Assembly: GCA_014549065.1 (NCBI GenBank)
Contig: JACDOX010000001.1
Coordinates: 2,403,918 to 2,467,917, forward strand
Direction: 5' to 3'
Length of the DNA: 64,000 nucleotides
From: Cardinalis cardinalis
Lineage: Eukaryota > Chordata > Aves > Passeriformes > Cardinalidae
Shown here: positions 10,601-23,482 of the stretch, in pieces
Layout: each line of letters begins with the position of its first letter
How positions within the stretch are numbered: position 1 is the first letter of the stretch
Made by a program: the position numbers and the translations under genes
The notes under the pieces: model-generated
Database searches by the model: none
What the model was told of the DNA's origin: nothing
Seen by the model: only the letters and a program-made list of their open reading frames with translations

Positions 10601-13327
10601 AGCAGGGGAAAGGAAGCTGTAAAGAGGGACTACAGCAGAGCCTAGGGCAAAGGAAGCAAAGCAGCAGCAATGAATAAGTATTTTGGTTACTGCCGCAGAG
10701 TTTTCAGAGTTTGTGAAGGAGAAATTCTAGGAGCATCTGCTGCAGTAGGCTACAGTGAGTGAGTGGGTTTGGGATCTCAGAAGCTGGCACACTAGAGACA
10801 AAAAAAGAAAAACAAGTGCTGGGAAAGAGCATTCACAACAGAGTTCTGCAATAGCAACCTCCACGTGTCATTGTCAGATTTGATGCAGTCATTAAAAGAA
10901 CTGATATGATGCAGTAGTGGGTGTTACAAAGTTACAAAATTCTGACTTAAAGAAATGTTAAAATGATCATGGCTGCATCTGGTAGTAATACAGTAAACCT
11001 CAGTAACTGTGTTCTGGTACGTAATTCGAGATTACAAACTTAATTATGTACCTTGTAAGGTACTGAGATGGTCTGAAGTTGCTGCATGTATTCACTCTGA
11101 AGCATTTACAATAGGAAGATAGAAAAGGAAACCATCAGCAATAAGTAATACATATGAGAAAATCTTTCAGGGAATACTGAGCTTCATATGAAAAAAATTA
11201 AAAGAGACATCAGGAATGATAAAGGAAGTGCTGAATCTGNCATATTTAGTGATGACATATCTAAAAAGCATCAGAAATGCTTTCTGATACCATAGGTGGG
11301 AGCGACAGAGATGCAGAACAGAAATTGGGAAATAAAAGCACAAAGGAGAAAAACAAATGTACTTCCCAAAGCAAACAGATCTGTGAATCTGGGCCTAAGC
11401 ACATAGATTACTGTATATTTAGATAATTAAAAACTTACTTGTACTTGGTACCAGGCGATAAAACTCTATGACAGTACCTTGGTCTGTATGGACAGGCCAT
11501 CCTAGTGCATAGCATTTTGCAATTGCACCAATGCAGGTAAAAAAGTTTGCAAGGAAACTGAGAGTCCCTCATGTCAAATGAACTGATATAAATGCATATG
11601 CNACCCACATCAGAATATATTCTCATAATCTGTACTCTATATGCATTCGAAGGAATTTTGCCTTCTCAAATTATAAGATGATTAACTATTGAGAGGTGAT
11701 ACTAAAGCAGAACTATGCCTTAAAACTTGACTGTCTACACTGAGAGTCTCAACAGAAACTGGGCCCAGGACAAAACTGGGAGTCCAAGACTTCTGAACTT
11801 AGCACTTGAAATATTCTGCAAGTTCACANGCATCATGAAGATATATATTAATAAGAAATGAATCTATTATGTCAAAGTGCATTACCTCCNCTGTCACTGA
11901 GTTTTGTTCACTTGTAAAACTACACTAGTTACTTTATCTAGCTTTGGNCACTTTATCTAGCTTTGTTCTCAGCGACTGGGTATAGAGCTTTCCTAAAATT
12001 TACTGCTTCATTGCAAACCCTTTTTGTGTCTGTGGTTTCATATCTNACTTGCTTACTGACCAAGACATTCCCGAGAGACTCATTTTTTCCTAACTAGTCT
12101 CAGTATTACCAACAGTTTTTGTGATAATGATTTGGTACTATGTGACATTTCCAAAGAATTTTGTTTGACATGCAATAGATGAGCACGTGTGCTCCATGGG
12201 GTCATGTCTTGTCACCCAAAGTTTTCAAGTCCTTAAAAATTCTGCCATTGAAAGCAGTATTATAAAACTCAGCGTTCTCATTTAACACTGATTCATGGCC
12301 AGGGAATTAAATACAGGCTTTAAAAAGCCAAGATATCCGTTTAGACTTCTGGATCTCTGAAGTCAGAGAAAAAAGATGACAATTAGACATAGAATAGACA
12401 AGATAGAGATGGTAGTAGAGCATTATAATTATTAATATTTTTGAAAGGAAGTCCAAACATGAAAGAAATCAGAGAAGAAATGTGCAACACAGCTAGCTTT
12501 TATCTTTTATTTGCTATGAGAAACAGCCTCTAGAAAGAACTTGGAAAGATTCAGGCACAATAATAGTATGCTATTAATAAAAAATACAACAGCAAGATGA
12601 AGGAAAAATCAAGGGACAAAGAAAGGTACATAAAAAAAAAGAAACAAAGACAGAGAATGAAGCAAAGAAAAATAATTCACTGCAAAATTTCATTCCTATC
12701 CTTTTATTTTCCCCCATCCATCTTCCTTTGTTCTTTCTTTGTGATATTTTGAGATATGAAGATTGAGTTNCTCCTTCTGAACATTGACTAGCATTCTGTG
12801 ATTGACATGTCATCTGACAAATGTTTTGCAAAAATTGAGCTATATATCATGTATAAATTGTTCTGCAGTTGGCTTCATAAAATTGCTAAGTTGCAGTTAA
12901 AAATCTAGAAGTTACTCACAATGGTAGCATCAGTCCACAGATAAGAACCGAAATGTTTTTATTTCAGACTGGTTGATTCGTCTTTCATAATTCCATGAAC
13001 AAATCATTTGCAGTTGGGTTGTAATAGACTCTGGTGTCATTTTTATTTTCCTTAATACTTTTCTTAGTCCCAGGGAAACATATTAGATAACATCAATTCC
13101 AAACAGAACCAGTTTTATCTCCAGTATTAACTGNGCTGAATTCACAGTAGTGTTCCATTGTTAAAAAAACAACCAACCAATAATGAAAACAAAAAAACAA
13201 GGAGTCAAAGCCCCAACTCAATAGCACTGAAGTCAAGACTTTTGCCTTTAAAAACACATATCAGATTCATCACCCTCAAGAAACCAACCTTCTTATACAC
13301 TTCTGTTTTATTGTGAAGTCATGGACT
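7641..13327. other. AT-rich non-coding DNA, no gene seen
   Basis: This long stretch has no supportable gene. It contains scattered T and A runs, TA-rich points (about 9190-9200) and one clear 19-bp tandem duplication (11931-11968, listed separately). Open frames of 60 to 86 codons occur on both strands without recognisable domains. A purine-rich zone (about 10440-10700) is unremarkable. Confidence 0.65.
11931..11968. repeat. 19-bp direct tandem duplication, two copies
   Basis: The unit ACTTTATCTAGCTTTGGNC occurs at 11931-11949 and again at 11950-11968, where the end differs slightly (TTC in place of GNC). The N in copy one may reflect trouble resolving the two copies. Confidence 0.9.
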
Positions 13328-13620
13328 CATAGAATCATAGAATTNTTTGGGATGCTAAAGACCCGCAAGATTATTGAGTCCATCCACTAATGCAGCACTG
13401 CCAAGTCCACCACTTGTGTCCCCAAGTGCCTACACATCTATAGAGCTTTTAAATACCTCCAGGGATGGTGATCCAAGCCTTGCCCTGAGCACCTGTTCCA
13501 CTGTTGACAATACTTTCCAGGAAGAAATATATTTTTAATATCCAAACTAAATCTCNCATTGCAACTTGAGGCCACTTGCTTTCATCACATTTTACCTGGC
13601 AAAAGGGGCAAGAAGAAAAG
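13328..13620 (-). mobile_element. CR1 LINE, 3' end fragment
   Basis: It begins with the doubled CR1 terminus CATAGAATCATAGAATT. It continues with sequence matching the 3' end of the 49024-50155 element: GTCCACCACT, CCCCAAGTGCC, a CCTCCAGGGATGGTGA block, and a CTGAGCACCTGTTCCA block. Similarity fades after about 13600. The element lies on the minus strand and codes for nothing intact. Short plus-strand frames over it (13559-13766) are antisense noise. Confidence 0.9.
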
Positions 13621-14904
13621 TCTATTTTTCATTATATTGGCCAGCTCAATATCACAAATGCAGAAATTCACATTTTCCCTCACCACAGTCTCAATTATCC
13701 TGCACAAGTTTAGCACCACATATATTCCCTGGCCACTTTCAAATAGATAAAGAAAGAAAATATTAAGCTGGAACTGTAATTTTTCCAGAATTTCCCCCTA
13801 AATAAAGACACTGAAAGTCTATGGTGGCTTTCAATTTTATTGGATGTATAGATGTTTTAAAGGTGCTCAGAGATCCTGTGGTCTCTGAAATGCTTGGAAA
13901 AAAAAANCTTCAGCTCAAAATAGGAGAGATTGGTGACACTGACACAATGGGTTTGAAGTCATATGAAGCTGTAGCCGAAAAATCAAACCCTTCTGGAATT
14001 AGACTATCAGAACAGAACATTTTTTTCTATTTTATTTTCTCATGTACCTTAACATTTTTTGCCTATTTAAATAATGCCTTTTGGAAAGCATGTGTGATAA
14101 TGCAAGGAAAGTCTCTTACTTGTGCTGGTATATGAAACTTGGGGTTAAAAAGGCAAAAATAAAATCTGGAATATGGAGAGAATTTTAGTTAGCTTACATA
14201 ACTGACTTTATACTCAAAAAAAGCTGGGGTTACACAATATTTTGCTTATTTTGCTGAATATTTTGCATATTTTGCTTTCTTCTCTAGGTAAAAATGCTAT
14301 ATATTGATTTCTGACAATGAAAATTTATACATTTTGAAAAATTTTATTCTTCAAAAAAAGTTTTATTAATCTTTCTTTTTTTTCCCTTCTTTGTTTTTGA
14401 GTATGGAACTCCTTATCTGAAAATGCCCAACAGGGAATGAAGATAGAACTCATGGATGTCTAATGCCATCAGGATAAACAGAAGCAAAAGATGTCATTGT
14501 TCCCTAACTANAGCTGTATGTATACAGGCATCAGATGTCTTAGGTTTTACCCTCCATTAAATGGAATTGTGTAACACATGAAAATTTCTAGCACAAAACA
14601 AATCTTTGAAGTTCAGTAACATGGATGCAAATATTATGTGGATATAGACAGATACTAGCAATAATTTTAAAGTATTCTAATTTTTTTCCATTATACTTGA
14701 GATTTTCTTTAAAGACTTTCTAAGTTTTTAATTTATATTAGTTGTGGGTTGGGCAGTTTTGACTGATTTTTGATGTATTCTTTAAAAGTGTTTTTCTTTA
14801 TACTAGGTCCATACAACAGTTTATAATTCTTGAAATATTATTAGCCTGACACCAAGATTAAACTTTGGAAGAATCTAAATGTCCCTGAAAATTACCACCA
14901 AACG
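13621..14904. other. AT-rich non-coding DNA, no gene seen
   Basis: A 104-codon plus-strand frame (13821-14135) is the longest here, but I recognise no domain in it and its second half is hydrophobic and T-rich, typical of chance frames in AT-rich DNA. No repeat family is recognised. Confidence 0.6.
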
Positions 14905-15055
14905 TCATAAAATAATATAATATGCTGAAGTGGAAGGGACCCACCATGACCATCAAGTCCAACTTCTGGGCCTGCTCAGGACACTCCAAGAATCACAGTG
15001 TGTGCCTGAGTGTGGTGTCCAAACGCTGCTTGAACTCTGACAGGTTTCATGCTCT
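14905..15055 (-). mobile_element. CR1 LINE, short 3' tail
   Basis: The segment TGGAAGGGACCCACCATGAC followed by CATCAAGTCCAACTTCTGG and a block ending in TTGAACTCTGACAGG is the reverse complement of a CR1 3' tail. It belongs to the same subfamily as the plus-strand copy at 57822-57998. Similarity ends shortly after 15050. Confidence 0.9.
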
Positions 15056-15633
15056 GAAGTCAGATGTCAACTTTGCAACCAGTCGCATTTTCTGTATTTT
15101 GAGCCTTAACTTTACTTATGAACCTTACCCCACTTCAGGTTATTCATAATGTGCATTCAGATTTGCTAGTCCCATCACTTCTTCTCAGGTGTACTCTTGG
15201 GAAAGAACAGGTGATCATATTAAAGTGCTGCAATCTAACTCCTGCAGTCTGAGTGCCCCATTGTGGATGACAATAACAGTTCAGCAAGGGGGTTCTTTTA
15301 TGCTCTTCAGAATCCTTTTGATTAGGCTGAAATTGCTGGTGCATAATTTAGTTCTGGTGAATGGTGAAGAGAGTATCTTTTGAAAGTGAAAGAGAAAGAG
15401 AAAAACACTGATTTTCACAGAAGTATATAAAGGATTTAAGCATACATACCTAGATTCTGATTTTGAAGTACATTGATTGTTTTCCTCGTGTTAAGCGTAC
15501 ACAGCTTCCAGTAAAATTCAGCTGAGTCTGCAGATTGTAGCACATAAAGGTGATTTTTGACAGGTTTTCCTCTAGGAACTGGCAAATATAAATAGTATAG
15601 GGTCATAAACAAAGAACTCTTTTGATTTCACAG
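15056..15633. other. Non-coding DNA next to solo LTR
   Basis: I see no gene or named repeat. The stretch ends in CACAG (15629-15633), one copy of the target duplication of the adjoining LTR. Confidence 0.6.
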
Positions 15634-15997
15634 TGTTGCAGTTTGGCCATTTCTCTGGGCAGGGGAAAACTCCACACTCAATATGAGTGTTCAGAAAGCT
15701 TCCATTTATTTAGTTCGAGCACCAGACTTTATACACGCAACTAATAAGCTCATGCATATTCTAAAGCTAAGCAGTCTATTGGTTAAGCTATACCATCAAC
15801 TCTTCCTCATTCTCTCAGGCCTAATGTTCCCTTTTTCCCACATCTCTCTGTCTACTTGTTATATCCCCAGCTAGGCCCAAGGACACGCTATCTTGCAGGT
15901 GTAAAGAGTCAGAATAGCCGGGTTCGGTATTTTTCCAGCTCTTGCTCAGCTAAGAAGCAAATGTCTGTGACCCCTGTCACNTAACTAATTCTCAACA
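15634..15997 (-). mobile_element. Solo ERV LTR (family A, minus orientation) with 5-bp TSD
   Basis: This is a complete 364-bp LTR on the minus strand. It has canonical TG...CA ends: TGTTGAG reads in from 15997 and GCAACA ends at 15634. Perfect 5-bp target duplications, CACAG, lie at 15629-15633 and 15998-16002. On the minus strand a TATA box (TATAAAG, complement of 15727-15733) is closely followed by AATAAA (complement of 15705-15710). No retroviral coding sequence flanks it, so it is a solo LTR left by recombination between the two LTRs of a provirus. A 5-bp duplication is typical of ERVL-like (class III) elements, which is my inferred class. The sister copy at 1904-2288 lies in the opposite orientation. 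Confidence 0.93.
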
Positions 15998-16858
15998 CAC
16001 AGCTCTCTAAAATGAATAATGCTGAAAAATATTTACAGATTAAAAAGATTAAATAAAAATGTGATTTACTATGANCTTACCATGAAGAATGCTTTATTTT
16101 CTTCTCAAAAATAAAAAAAAAGAGTTCTAAGTAAGCATAGGACATAAAAGTTTTCATTTTTAAATTTTATGCAAAGAGTTCCATTCCTGTAAAAATTTGT
16201 GCTCCATCTTGGAGAGCCTTGCTGGGACAGAGACAGCATACAAAACCACTGCAAAACTCTGCACTCAATATTTCTAGATATTTTCTGAAAGTATGGAAGT
16301 TGAGTACTTTACACAGGAAAGAGACAGTGAAAAGGAATGCTATTTCCTTCTAGAGCTCTCAGAGAAATATCTCTGAAATTGAGGCTCAACATAAACACAG
16401 AAAGAGGACATAAACCTGTACCTTAAAATTTTAATAAATGTGTAATTCATTTGATTATTGATGATGGCTTGACCTTGATTTCCTGTTCTAATTTGTGTGG
16501 CACCACTCCAGAGTTATAAAGGGGGACAGCCTTTTGTTCCAGGAATCAAAATTCACTCATTCTGCTGCTGGTTTTAAGGAGCAGTTGAAGCTGTCAGCTA
16601 CAATTGGCAAAGGAGAAAATAAATAACGAGTCTTTGCATTGGGTATGATTCACTGCTTTGGGAGACTTGAAATACTACAGAGTATATATCCCAGTGGTAA
16701 AGGCTTAAACAGGGGTTTGCAACGTTGTCTGTATTCCTAAAAGTCAGTTTTTCCAGTGCCGTTTTGAAGTGTTACAATGTAAAATGACTGTACTCTACAA
16801 AGAGTGGCTTTGCAAGCATCTCACAGCACCTGCATTAACCAGGTATGAGACAACAAGC
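15998..16858. other. AT-rich non-coding DNA, no gene seen
   Basis: It starts with the second CACAG copy. A TATAAAG-like word (about 16514) and an AATAAA (about 16616) occur about 100 bp apart, as in an LTR, but I found no LTR ends or related copy and do not call one. Confidence 0.6.
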
Positions 16859-16955
16859 CATAGAATGGCTTGGCTTGGAAGGAACCTTGAAGACCACCTA
16901 GATCCAACCCCTCTGCCATGGGCAGGGACACCTTGCCCTAGACCCCATTGCTCGG
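16859..16955 (-). mobile_element. CR1 LINE, short 3' tail
   Basis: CATAGAATGGCTTGGCTTGG, then GGAACCTTGAAGACCACCTAG, then CCAACCCCTCTGCCATGGGC, then AGGGACACCTTGCCCTAGACC is a well-preserved CR1 3' tail on the minus strand. It is about 97 bp long, and its low divergence suggests a relatively young subfamily. The plus-strand frame over it is antisense. Confidence 0.95.
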
Positions 16956-19900
16956 TGAACTACATCATGATGGAATAACGTGGTGTGTGATCAGAGGGCA
17001 AATGACATGATATATTTACAATTCCCACATCCTGTGATGCTGAATCTCAGAGAATGAATACGTCTGCAAGCCCACAAAGTCAAAGTCTAAACCCCAGGTA
17101 TTGAGGCTGATATTATGGTGTGGGCTCCTACGTACAACGNTGCCTCATGAGGCCCTTGACTGCTTTATGCAACGCTTTTGTTTATATGGGTGTTCAGAAA
17201 TATGGGAAGTACAACAATTGCAATTTTACATAAACATGAAGGCCACTGAAAAAGCATTTTAATTGAAGAAAANTAATAAGAGAACCCTTGGAAGAAGTAG
17301 TCTTAATTAAAATTTTTGTGTGAAGATGGCAAGCATCTTTTGTATAAAATTAATGTCTTTTTTAAGGACAATTTTGATTGCTCTGTGGCACAAAAATCTG
17401 CTGATTAAAAAAATTAATGAAAAAATTGAAATAATGAAAAAAACAGCTTATCATTATTTGTATAGTTAGAGCAAGGTGCAACCTTTGTGATTTGCAGCAC
17501 AAAAACTTTTATGACAATTGTCTTATTTGTCTATTTGAAAAGAGCAAAACTATTAGACTAGAAGATTTAGAGCAGANGTCTTAAAAATGCACCTAGAAGC
17601 TTATGTAGCAAAAAAGTTAAGAACTTCTTTTAAAGTTATTGAAAACTTCATTTGAATAGCTAGAAGCTTCTTTCCAAGCTTGTTAAAAATACTTTCAGAA
17701 TTTGTCTTTGTTCCCACCAAGCCTTGAAGGCTTAAAATTTAATTTAAAATAGTAAAGTTTTATTTTCTCAAGCTCAGAGGCTCCTTAAAGCCTAAGTAAT
17801 TCATAGGACAATCAAATTCCCTTGTATATGACGTGACATAATTTCTTTTAAGAAAATTTAAAATGATGCCATGAACTGTACTAAGTCTTCTGGCCTTCAT
17901 CAACCCTTGCAGTAATTATCTATCCCAGAAAACGTCTTTTGGAGACACGAATTGGTTATAAATCACTAAAAGCATTCTTGCTGTACTTTTTAATTAGCTG
18001 ATTTGCAGCACTTATTAAAAGATAACTTTTCTTCTTGGCTCCTGTCGGTCTGAAATAAATTTGATTAGACAAAGACTTCTTGACACCTAAGAAGAGTTGT
18101 TTTCAATCACTTTTATGTAAAGTAATTGCTCTTTGACATTGCAGTTTAATACACAGTGTCAGTTGTGCCAGGAAAAAAAACCCAAAAAGTCTGAAAAGCA
18201 AAACCAAACCTCAAAAGCCCCGAACTCAGAGTTTAGGGCTTCACTACAGGTTTTATANACAACCTGTTTTGATTCTGGATTGCATTGTAGGTTCAAGAGG
18301 TTGAAACATCCTTTGTTAACATGCCAGTGTATATAAACCTGAGTTTATTAAAAATCTTCCTGCTTAATACTGACATTACCAGCTAGCATTATCTTTGTTG
18401 TTAAAAAGGTGTTTATGTGAAATCCAGAGTAAATGTGACACTAATAAAACCTGCACTGTAATATACTGAATCTTTTAAGTCTGTTGTTTGTAAAGCAAAA
18501 CTATCATTAGGATACAGCAAGGAAGANTGCATCATGCTGAAGATCTTTTATGATGATACATCAAAGGAACTGCCTGATAAATCTGATTCTTAGATGAGAG
18601 GTGCGGAAATCTTGCCAAAGTCTTGTGTTATTTGGTATACCTTGACTAGACAANGATGTGATATGAAATTTAAAACTACTCAATAGGTGATATAATTGGG
18701 TCTTTTTTGTTTATCAAATAAAAATTATTTTATGATAGAAAATAGCTACTTTTCNTTATCATTAATTCAACCAGCTCAGCTTTATATAGGAAGAATGTTT
18801 TGAGAGGCAATGTTTTCCTAAATTCTGTTGGTTCAATATTTAAAATACCCCTGGACTGGGTTAAGAAAGCCTTCTGAATATATTACTGGAGGCAAGGACA
18901 TCTGAGATTAAGGATACCACAAATAAAAAGGTTTTGTTACAAAGTTTGTAGCCAGTATTATATGATATATTTCATATTAATAGTAAATCCATGCTAATGT
19001 AGCAGTCACTAGGGAGAGCTTAAGAAATAATAGCAGTAGGAAATATAAAGAAAGTGTAAAAGTGGTTTGTTTTTTGGTGTTTTTTGGACAGCTTTAATAT
19101 CATTTCTTGGGACTCTGTTTTCCTGATAATCTGTAGGAAAAAAATAGAGGATGCTTAGGAAATCGAGATTGTTTTTTCTTATCTTCCTGTGACTGCATAT
19201 GTAGCAATCCCTGATACATGTTCAGAAACACAAAGACCAATTCTAGACTCAAAACTGATGGTGTGAATTATGGTTGTCTCTCCAGGAGAGAAACAGTGCA
19301 TCTCTATTCCTCTTCAAAACTTCATGGCTCAGCTGAGGTAATGTAGGTTTGTATTATGATACAAGAATCTCTTTCTTAATGATGCTGTTTTACTCTTCCT
19401 GTATAAATTCCATTGTTGCAGTAGCTCATATTCATCTATCAAACATGGAATTTATGTCACTCATAGGCTTGGGATGTGGTTCAGAAACAACTGCAAACTC
19501 ACAAAAGCATTCACCATCTAGTTCTCTCAAAAAAATTNACATGCTGCTACATATATTTTAGTTCTCTGCATATTTTAGAGTAGAAATTGGAATTTGGACT
19601 CTAACTGAATGACTGTGTGAGTATTTTCAAATTTATTTTTCTTTCTCTGTATCCTCTTTTTGGCCCAAAATTCTGTAAACACCTGTCCAAATGGCAAAGT
19701 TTCAGCAGGAAAAGCGACACTGCCATCTTCCTGATTTATTTTGCCAGCCATATATTAATATAAATAAATTACTTATATTCTCATGTAAAGGAAAAATCAA
19801 GTATCATCTGAGGATTACAGAGCTGTGGGAAAAGATGTCTCTTATCAATCCAGATTTAATATTCAGAGCTTTGGAGAAGCTGAGATACCAGGGAAAGTTT

Positions 19901-22217
19901 TTGCATGACTACCTAAGGCAATCAGTAGCCTTCTCGCTCGGTTAAATTACAAGCTGATGCTGGTGTTATGCAATGAGCTCAGGCATCCAGCCCTTGGGTA
20001 CAGATTCTGCTCAGAGTAGAGCTCTTCAGGAGCACCACCAGCATGCCTAGCTTCCATCTGATGATGTGATGTGTGGTGTAGATTCTCTGCATTCTGTCAT
20101 CTTCCTCTGTTGTTTCCCAATTATACCAGATTTTCAGTGTAGCCAGAAATGTAGGACTGTTCAAGTATTGCTTTGATGAAGATTGTACAGAGTGTTTTCT
20201 CCAATTTAGATAGGATGGAGTTGGGTGTGAATTTCAGCAAATTTTCTGTGGCCCTAATCACGAAGTTTATTTTATTATTAGAAATTAGGAAAGAAAGGAA
20301 GAAAGAGGCATAATTAGATTTCTCCCAGCTNCAGGCTCCATCAAAGATATATTAAAAATCATGCTACAAAGAGATATGTAACAGAACTTTTTAAAGATAG
20401 AAAACTAGTTAAACAAAATGGATAAATACTTCCAACTTTTCCTAACAGATAAAGCCCACACTGAGTACTTTGAATTAATGTAAAAATGTTTTACATAAAA
20501 AATGAAACATAATATGAAGATCTAAGAATATGTTAGTGTGCTTATCTATGTAAATTGCTTAACGTCTTTCCTCTCTTGTAGAAGACTTAAAAAAAAATTC
20601 TGATTTCACTGTATCTTCTTTTTTGTCAATTCCATCCTTTTTGTGCCTTTTATTTGTACTTCCCTAACCTACAAATAATGGTAAATGCNTCCAGCAGTCA
20701 CAGCCCAGTTGCTCTCCCACTACATTAACCTATAGAGAACTTGGCCATGCAGCAGTCACTCATCCAAGTGAATTGTCCTTGTAATTACATATGTTGCAAT
20801 TGTTATTGGTTGATCACAGCAAAATGCTAATTCAGAGGATTCAGTTTGATGGAAGTAGTTTTTTCTCAGTCTTGGACTCTTTGAAGCAGAGGTGTCGTAC
20901 CGTTTCATGCGTTTCATGGCATTTGTATCTTTTCTTTCTACCATTAGAAAACAACCTCATCAATTTAGATCAGGTTTTAATCATAGTCATGGAGATGCTC
21001 AAGGCCATGTGCAGTTGGCNGCACTCCCTGTTCCTGAGGGGATACAGCTGAAGGACCTGCTGGATCACAGAGATTGTCACGTCTCATTGTTTGGATGTGA
21101 TTGACTGATGCAGTGCCACATAATGCTTTAATGAAAAACATTACAAAAACGTGCTTTTCCTAAAGCAAATGCATTAATTTTTAAAAAAGATTATGTTAAG
21201 CTTTCTTTTCCTTTTTGTCCTTCTCTTGTTTAGGGAAAGAGAAAATAGCAGATAAAGAGGCATCCATTCTGCGTAAGAATTTTGATGTAAGGAAATAACC
21301 AAGCATTAAAAGTGTCGATCATTTGGAGTAATGATGCTATCTGCTACTCATTTTACAATTTATTCCAAAGAAAGAGAGGTTCTCATTCAGATCCTAGACA
21401 CATTTTTCACTGTGCTTAACCGTTAGATTTGAAGAGGCTGAAGANAAGTTATTGTTAGTGTCAGATACAAGTAGCACTGCTGATTTCTGAAATAGTCTAT
21501 GTGATTGTATTATTCTGTGATTCACTCTAGTTTTGCTGGGAGACTGTAACTCATGCTGTATATGAGCTTTATGCTTAGCCTTTGAGACAAGTCTACTAAT
21601 TCTACCACATTCTTGCACCTAATATAGTTTGCCTTAGGATTAAAAAAAAAACCCATAAGATTTCATTATTTAGGGTGCCCTGGCAAACTGCTTAACAGAA
21701 ACCAGTCCCTGGGGTGGAGGGAGGGTTTAAAAAGAATGTAAGAACTTGTGCCATAGATTTTCATCTTACATCTTATCTTGGATTTTATGTTCTCTTGCCT
21801 AGCTTCAAGAGAAGATTTAAGTGCATGCCAAGACTGGGGGAAAAACCCCAAAGTTTTCATTGAAGGAAATTCTGAAGGTCCATTTTTTTTACTTTATACC
21901 TATTTAAGGTATTATTCTAGTCTAATGTTGTATCAGAATAGGAAACTCTAGAATAAATAAGGAACTTAAATAGTGCATATTTAAAAGTGACAATTATGAT
22001 CTCTAATAGTAGTCAAAAATAATTTGTTCTTTGAAGACTAACCTAAATTTCAAAACATTCATCTGTAGTCATTCTGATTGACAATTCTTCTGTTTTAGTC
22101 ATTATTCTGATGAGATAAGAGCTGGAGGGTGCATCAAAGTGGAAGATTCAACTAAGTGCAACATTGCCATATTTGCAACATATGCATGTTTTAAACTAAG
22201 ATGAACTTTAATCTATA
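16956..22217. other. AT-rich non-coding DNA with one conserved-looking stretch
   Basis: No gene, RNA or named repeat is recognised over these 5 kb. The part at about 17880-18150 has balanced composition with few homopolymers and homeodomain-like TAATTA/TTAATTAG words, and looks more constrained than its surroundings (see findings). Short chance frames of up to 86 codons (19691-19945, 20791-21104) show no domain. Confidence 0.55.
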
Positions 22218-22565
22218 TCATAGAATTATAAAATCTTAGAATGACTTGGGTTGAAAAGGGACCTTAAAGATGTAGTTTCAACCCCTTATCAATGGACAGG
22301 GTCACCTTTCACTTGATCAGGTTCATTAGAGCCCCATCCAACCTGGTCTTGAGCACTTCCAGGGATGAGGCATACACAACTTCCCCATTCTGAAAGAATT
22401 TTCCCCTAGTATCTAACCTACAAACACTCTCTTTCAGTTTAAATCCACTCCCTTTTTCCTGTCACTATACACCTTTGCAAACAGTCTCTCTCCACCATTC
22501 TTGTAGGCTGTGCTCAGGTACTGGAAAGCCAAAGCCTTCTCTTTTTCAGCTGAACGATCCCAATC
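22218..22565 (-). mobile_element. CR1 LINE, 3' end fragment
   Basis: The element starts at TCATAGAAT (22218) and runs through GGGACCTTAAAGATG, CCCCATCCAACCTGG, GCACTTCCAGGGATGAGGCA and CAGTTTAAATCCACTCCC to a pyrimidine-rich block followed by CAGCTGAACGATCCCAATCC. This is the 3' end of CR1, including the last part of the RT open frame, on the minus strand. Stops and indels break the frame. It is the same general subfamily as 3788-4400. Confidence 0.94.
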
Positions 22566-23482
22566 CTTCTAAATATAACTTGAAGAAAAAGAAAAAAAAT
22601 GACCCTATTGAGTATGAGTATCCAAATTTGATTACAAATTTCNAGTTTCAGTTTTTCATTGGGTCTGGCCAAGATTTTCAGTTTTTTAATAGCATAAGTA
22701 AAGGGAAGATATGACTCATACTATCATGTTCCTCAGAGACCTCATAGCAAAAAAGGTAAAACAATGATAATAACTCTTTCCCATGCAAAATTTATGTCTT
22801 ACGAGAATGATTTCANTTTGTTTTCTCTTGCTATTTCACAGAAACAAGGGCTCATGCACATTTTAAAACTTATAATGCATTTGCTATTTAAAATGCAGTC
22901 ATTATAATGACAACATATCACAGATGGCAGATAGTAAAAGGGACAGTTTTGCAAAAATATATTCCTGAACTACATTTATGCAAACTGACAAATAAATACA
23001 GTCACAAGGTCAGTTTGTATATTCTCTGTTCACATTTATGAACACTCACAGACATGGGAAACTCNATTATAGTCAGGGAGATAATTCTTCTGGATAGCTA
23101 TCAGCATCTGTAAAAGGTTAATCACCTGACAGAAACCATTTTATAAATGATTTAACAAAGATAAAACAAGAATTACAAAGGCACAAAATTTACCGTAAAT
23201 CATTTAATCAGTCTCACTTTTGGGGAAGTGGTGTTTCATTAACAATGAAACCGGGTTACTGCTGGGATGAATAAATAATAACAAAGGACAAAAAAGGCAC
23301 ATTTGAAGGAGGATATAAATCCACATATCATAGCGAACCAATTGGTCTGTCACCGAATAGTGTCCACCTAAGCAAGCTCATTGATACTGGGGGGAACTGC
23401 TCTTGTCATAGGCTAATCATATTTTTATCAGTGTGCAAGAAACCCATGAAATCATCTTCTCTTTTTCTGCATCTCTATACTC
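22566..23482. other. AT-rich non-coding DNA, no gene seen
   Basis: I recognise nothing between the two CR1 fragments. The A-rich run at 22578-22600 is low complexity. Confidence 0.65.

Noticed and set aside
13821..14135. 104-codon plus-strand open frame
   Set aside because: No recognisable domain; the C-terminal half follows T-rich sequence; it follows directly on a CR1 fragment.
15705..15733. tRNA-like TTCGA words near the LTR promoter
   Set aside because: GTTCGAGC is part of the LTR R/U3 region and no cloverleaf arms surround it.
16490..16640. TATAAAG and AATAAA about 100 bp apart, as in an LTR
   Set aside because: No TG...CA ends, related copy or target duplication; chance occurrence is likely in AT-rich DNA.
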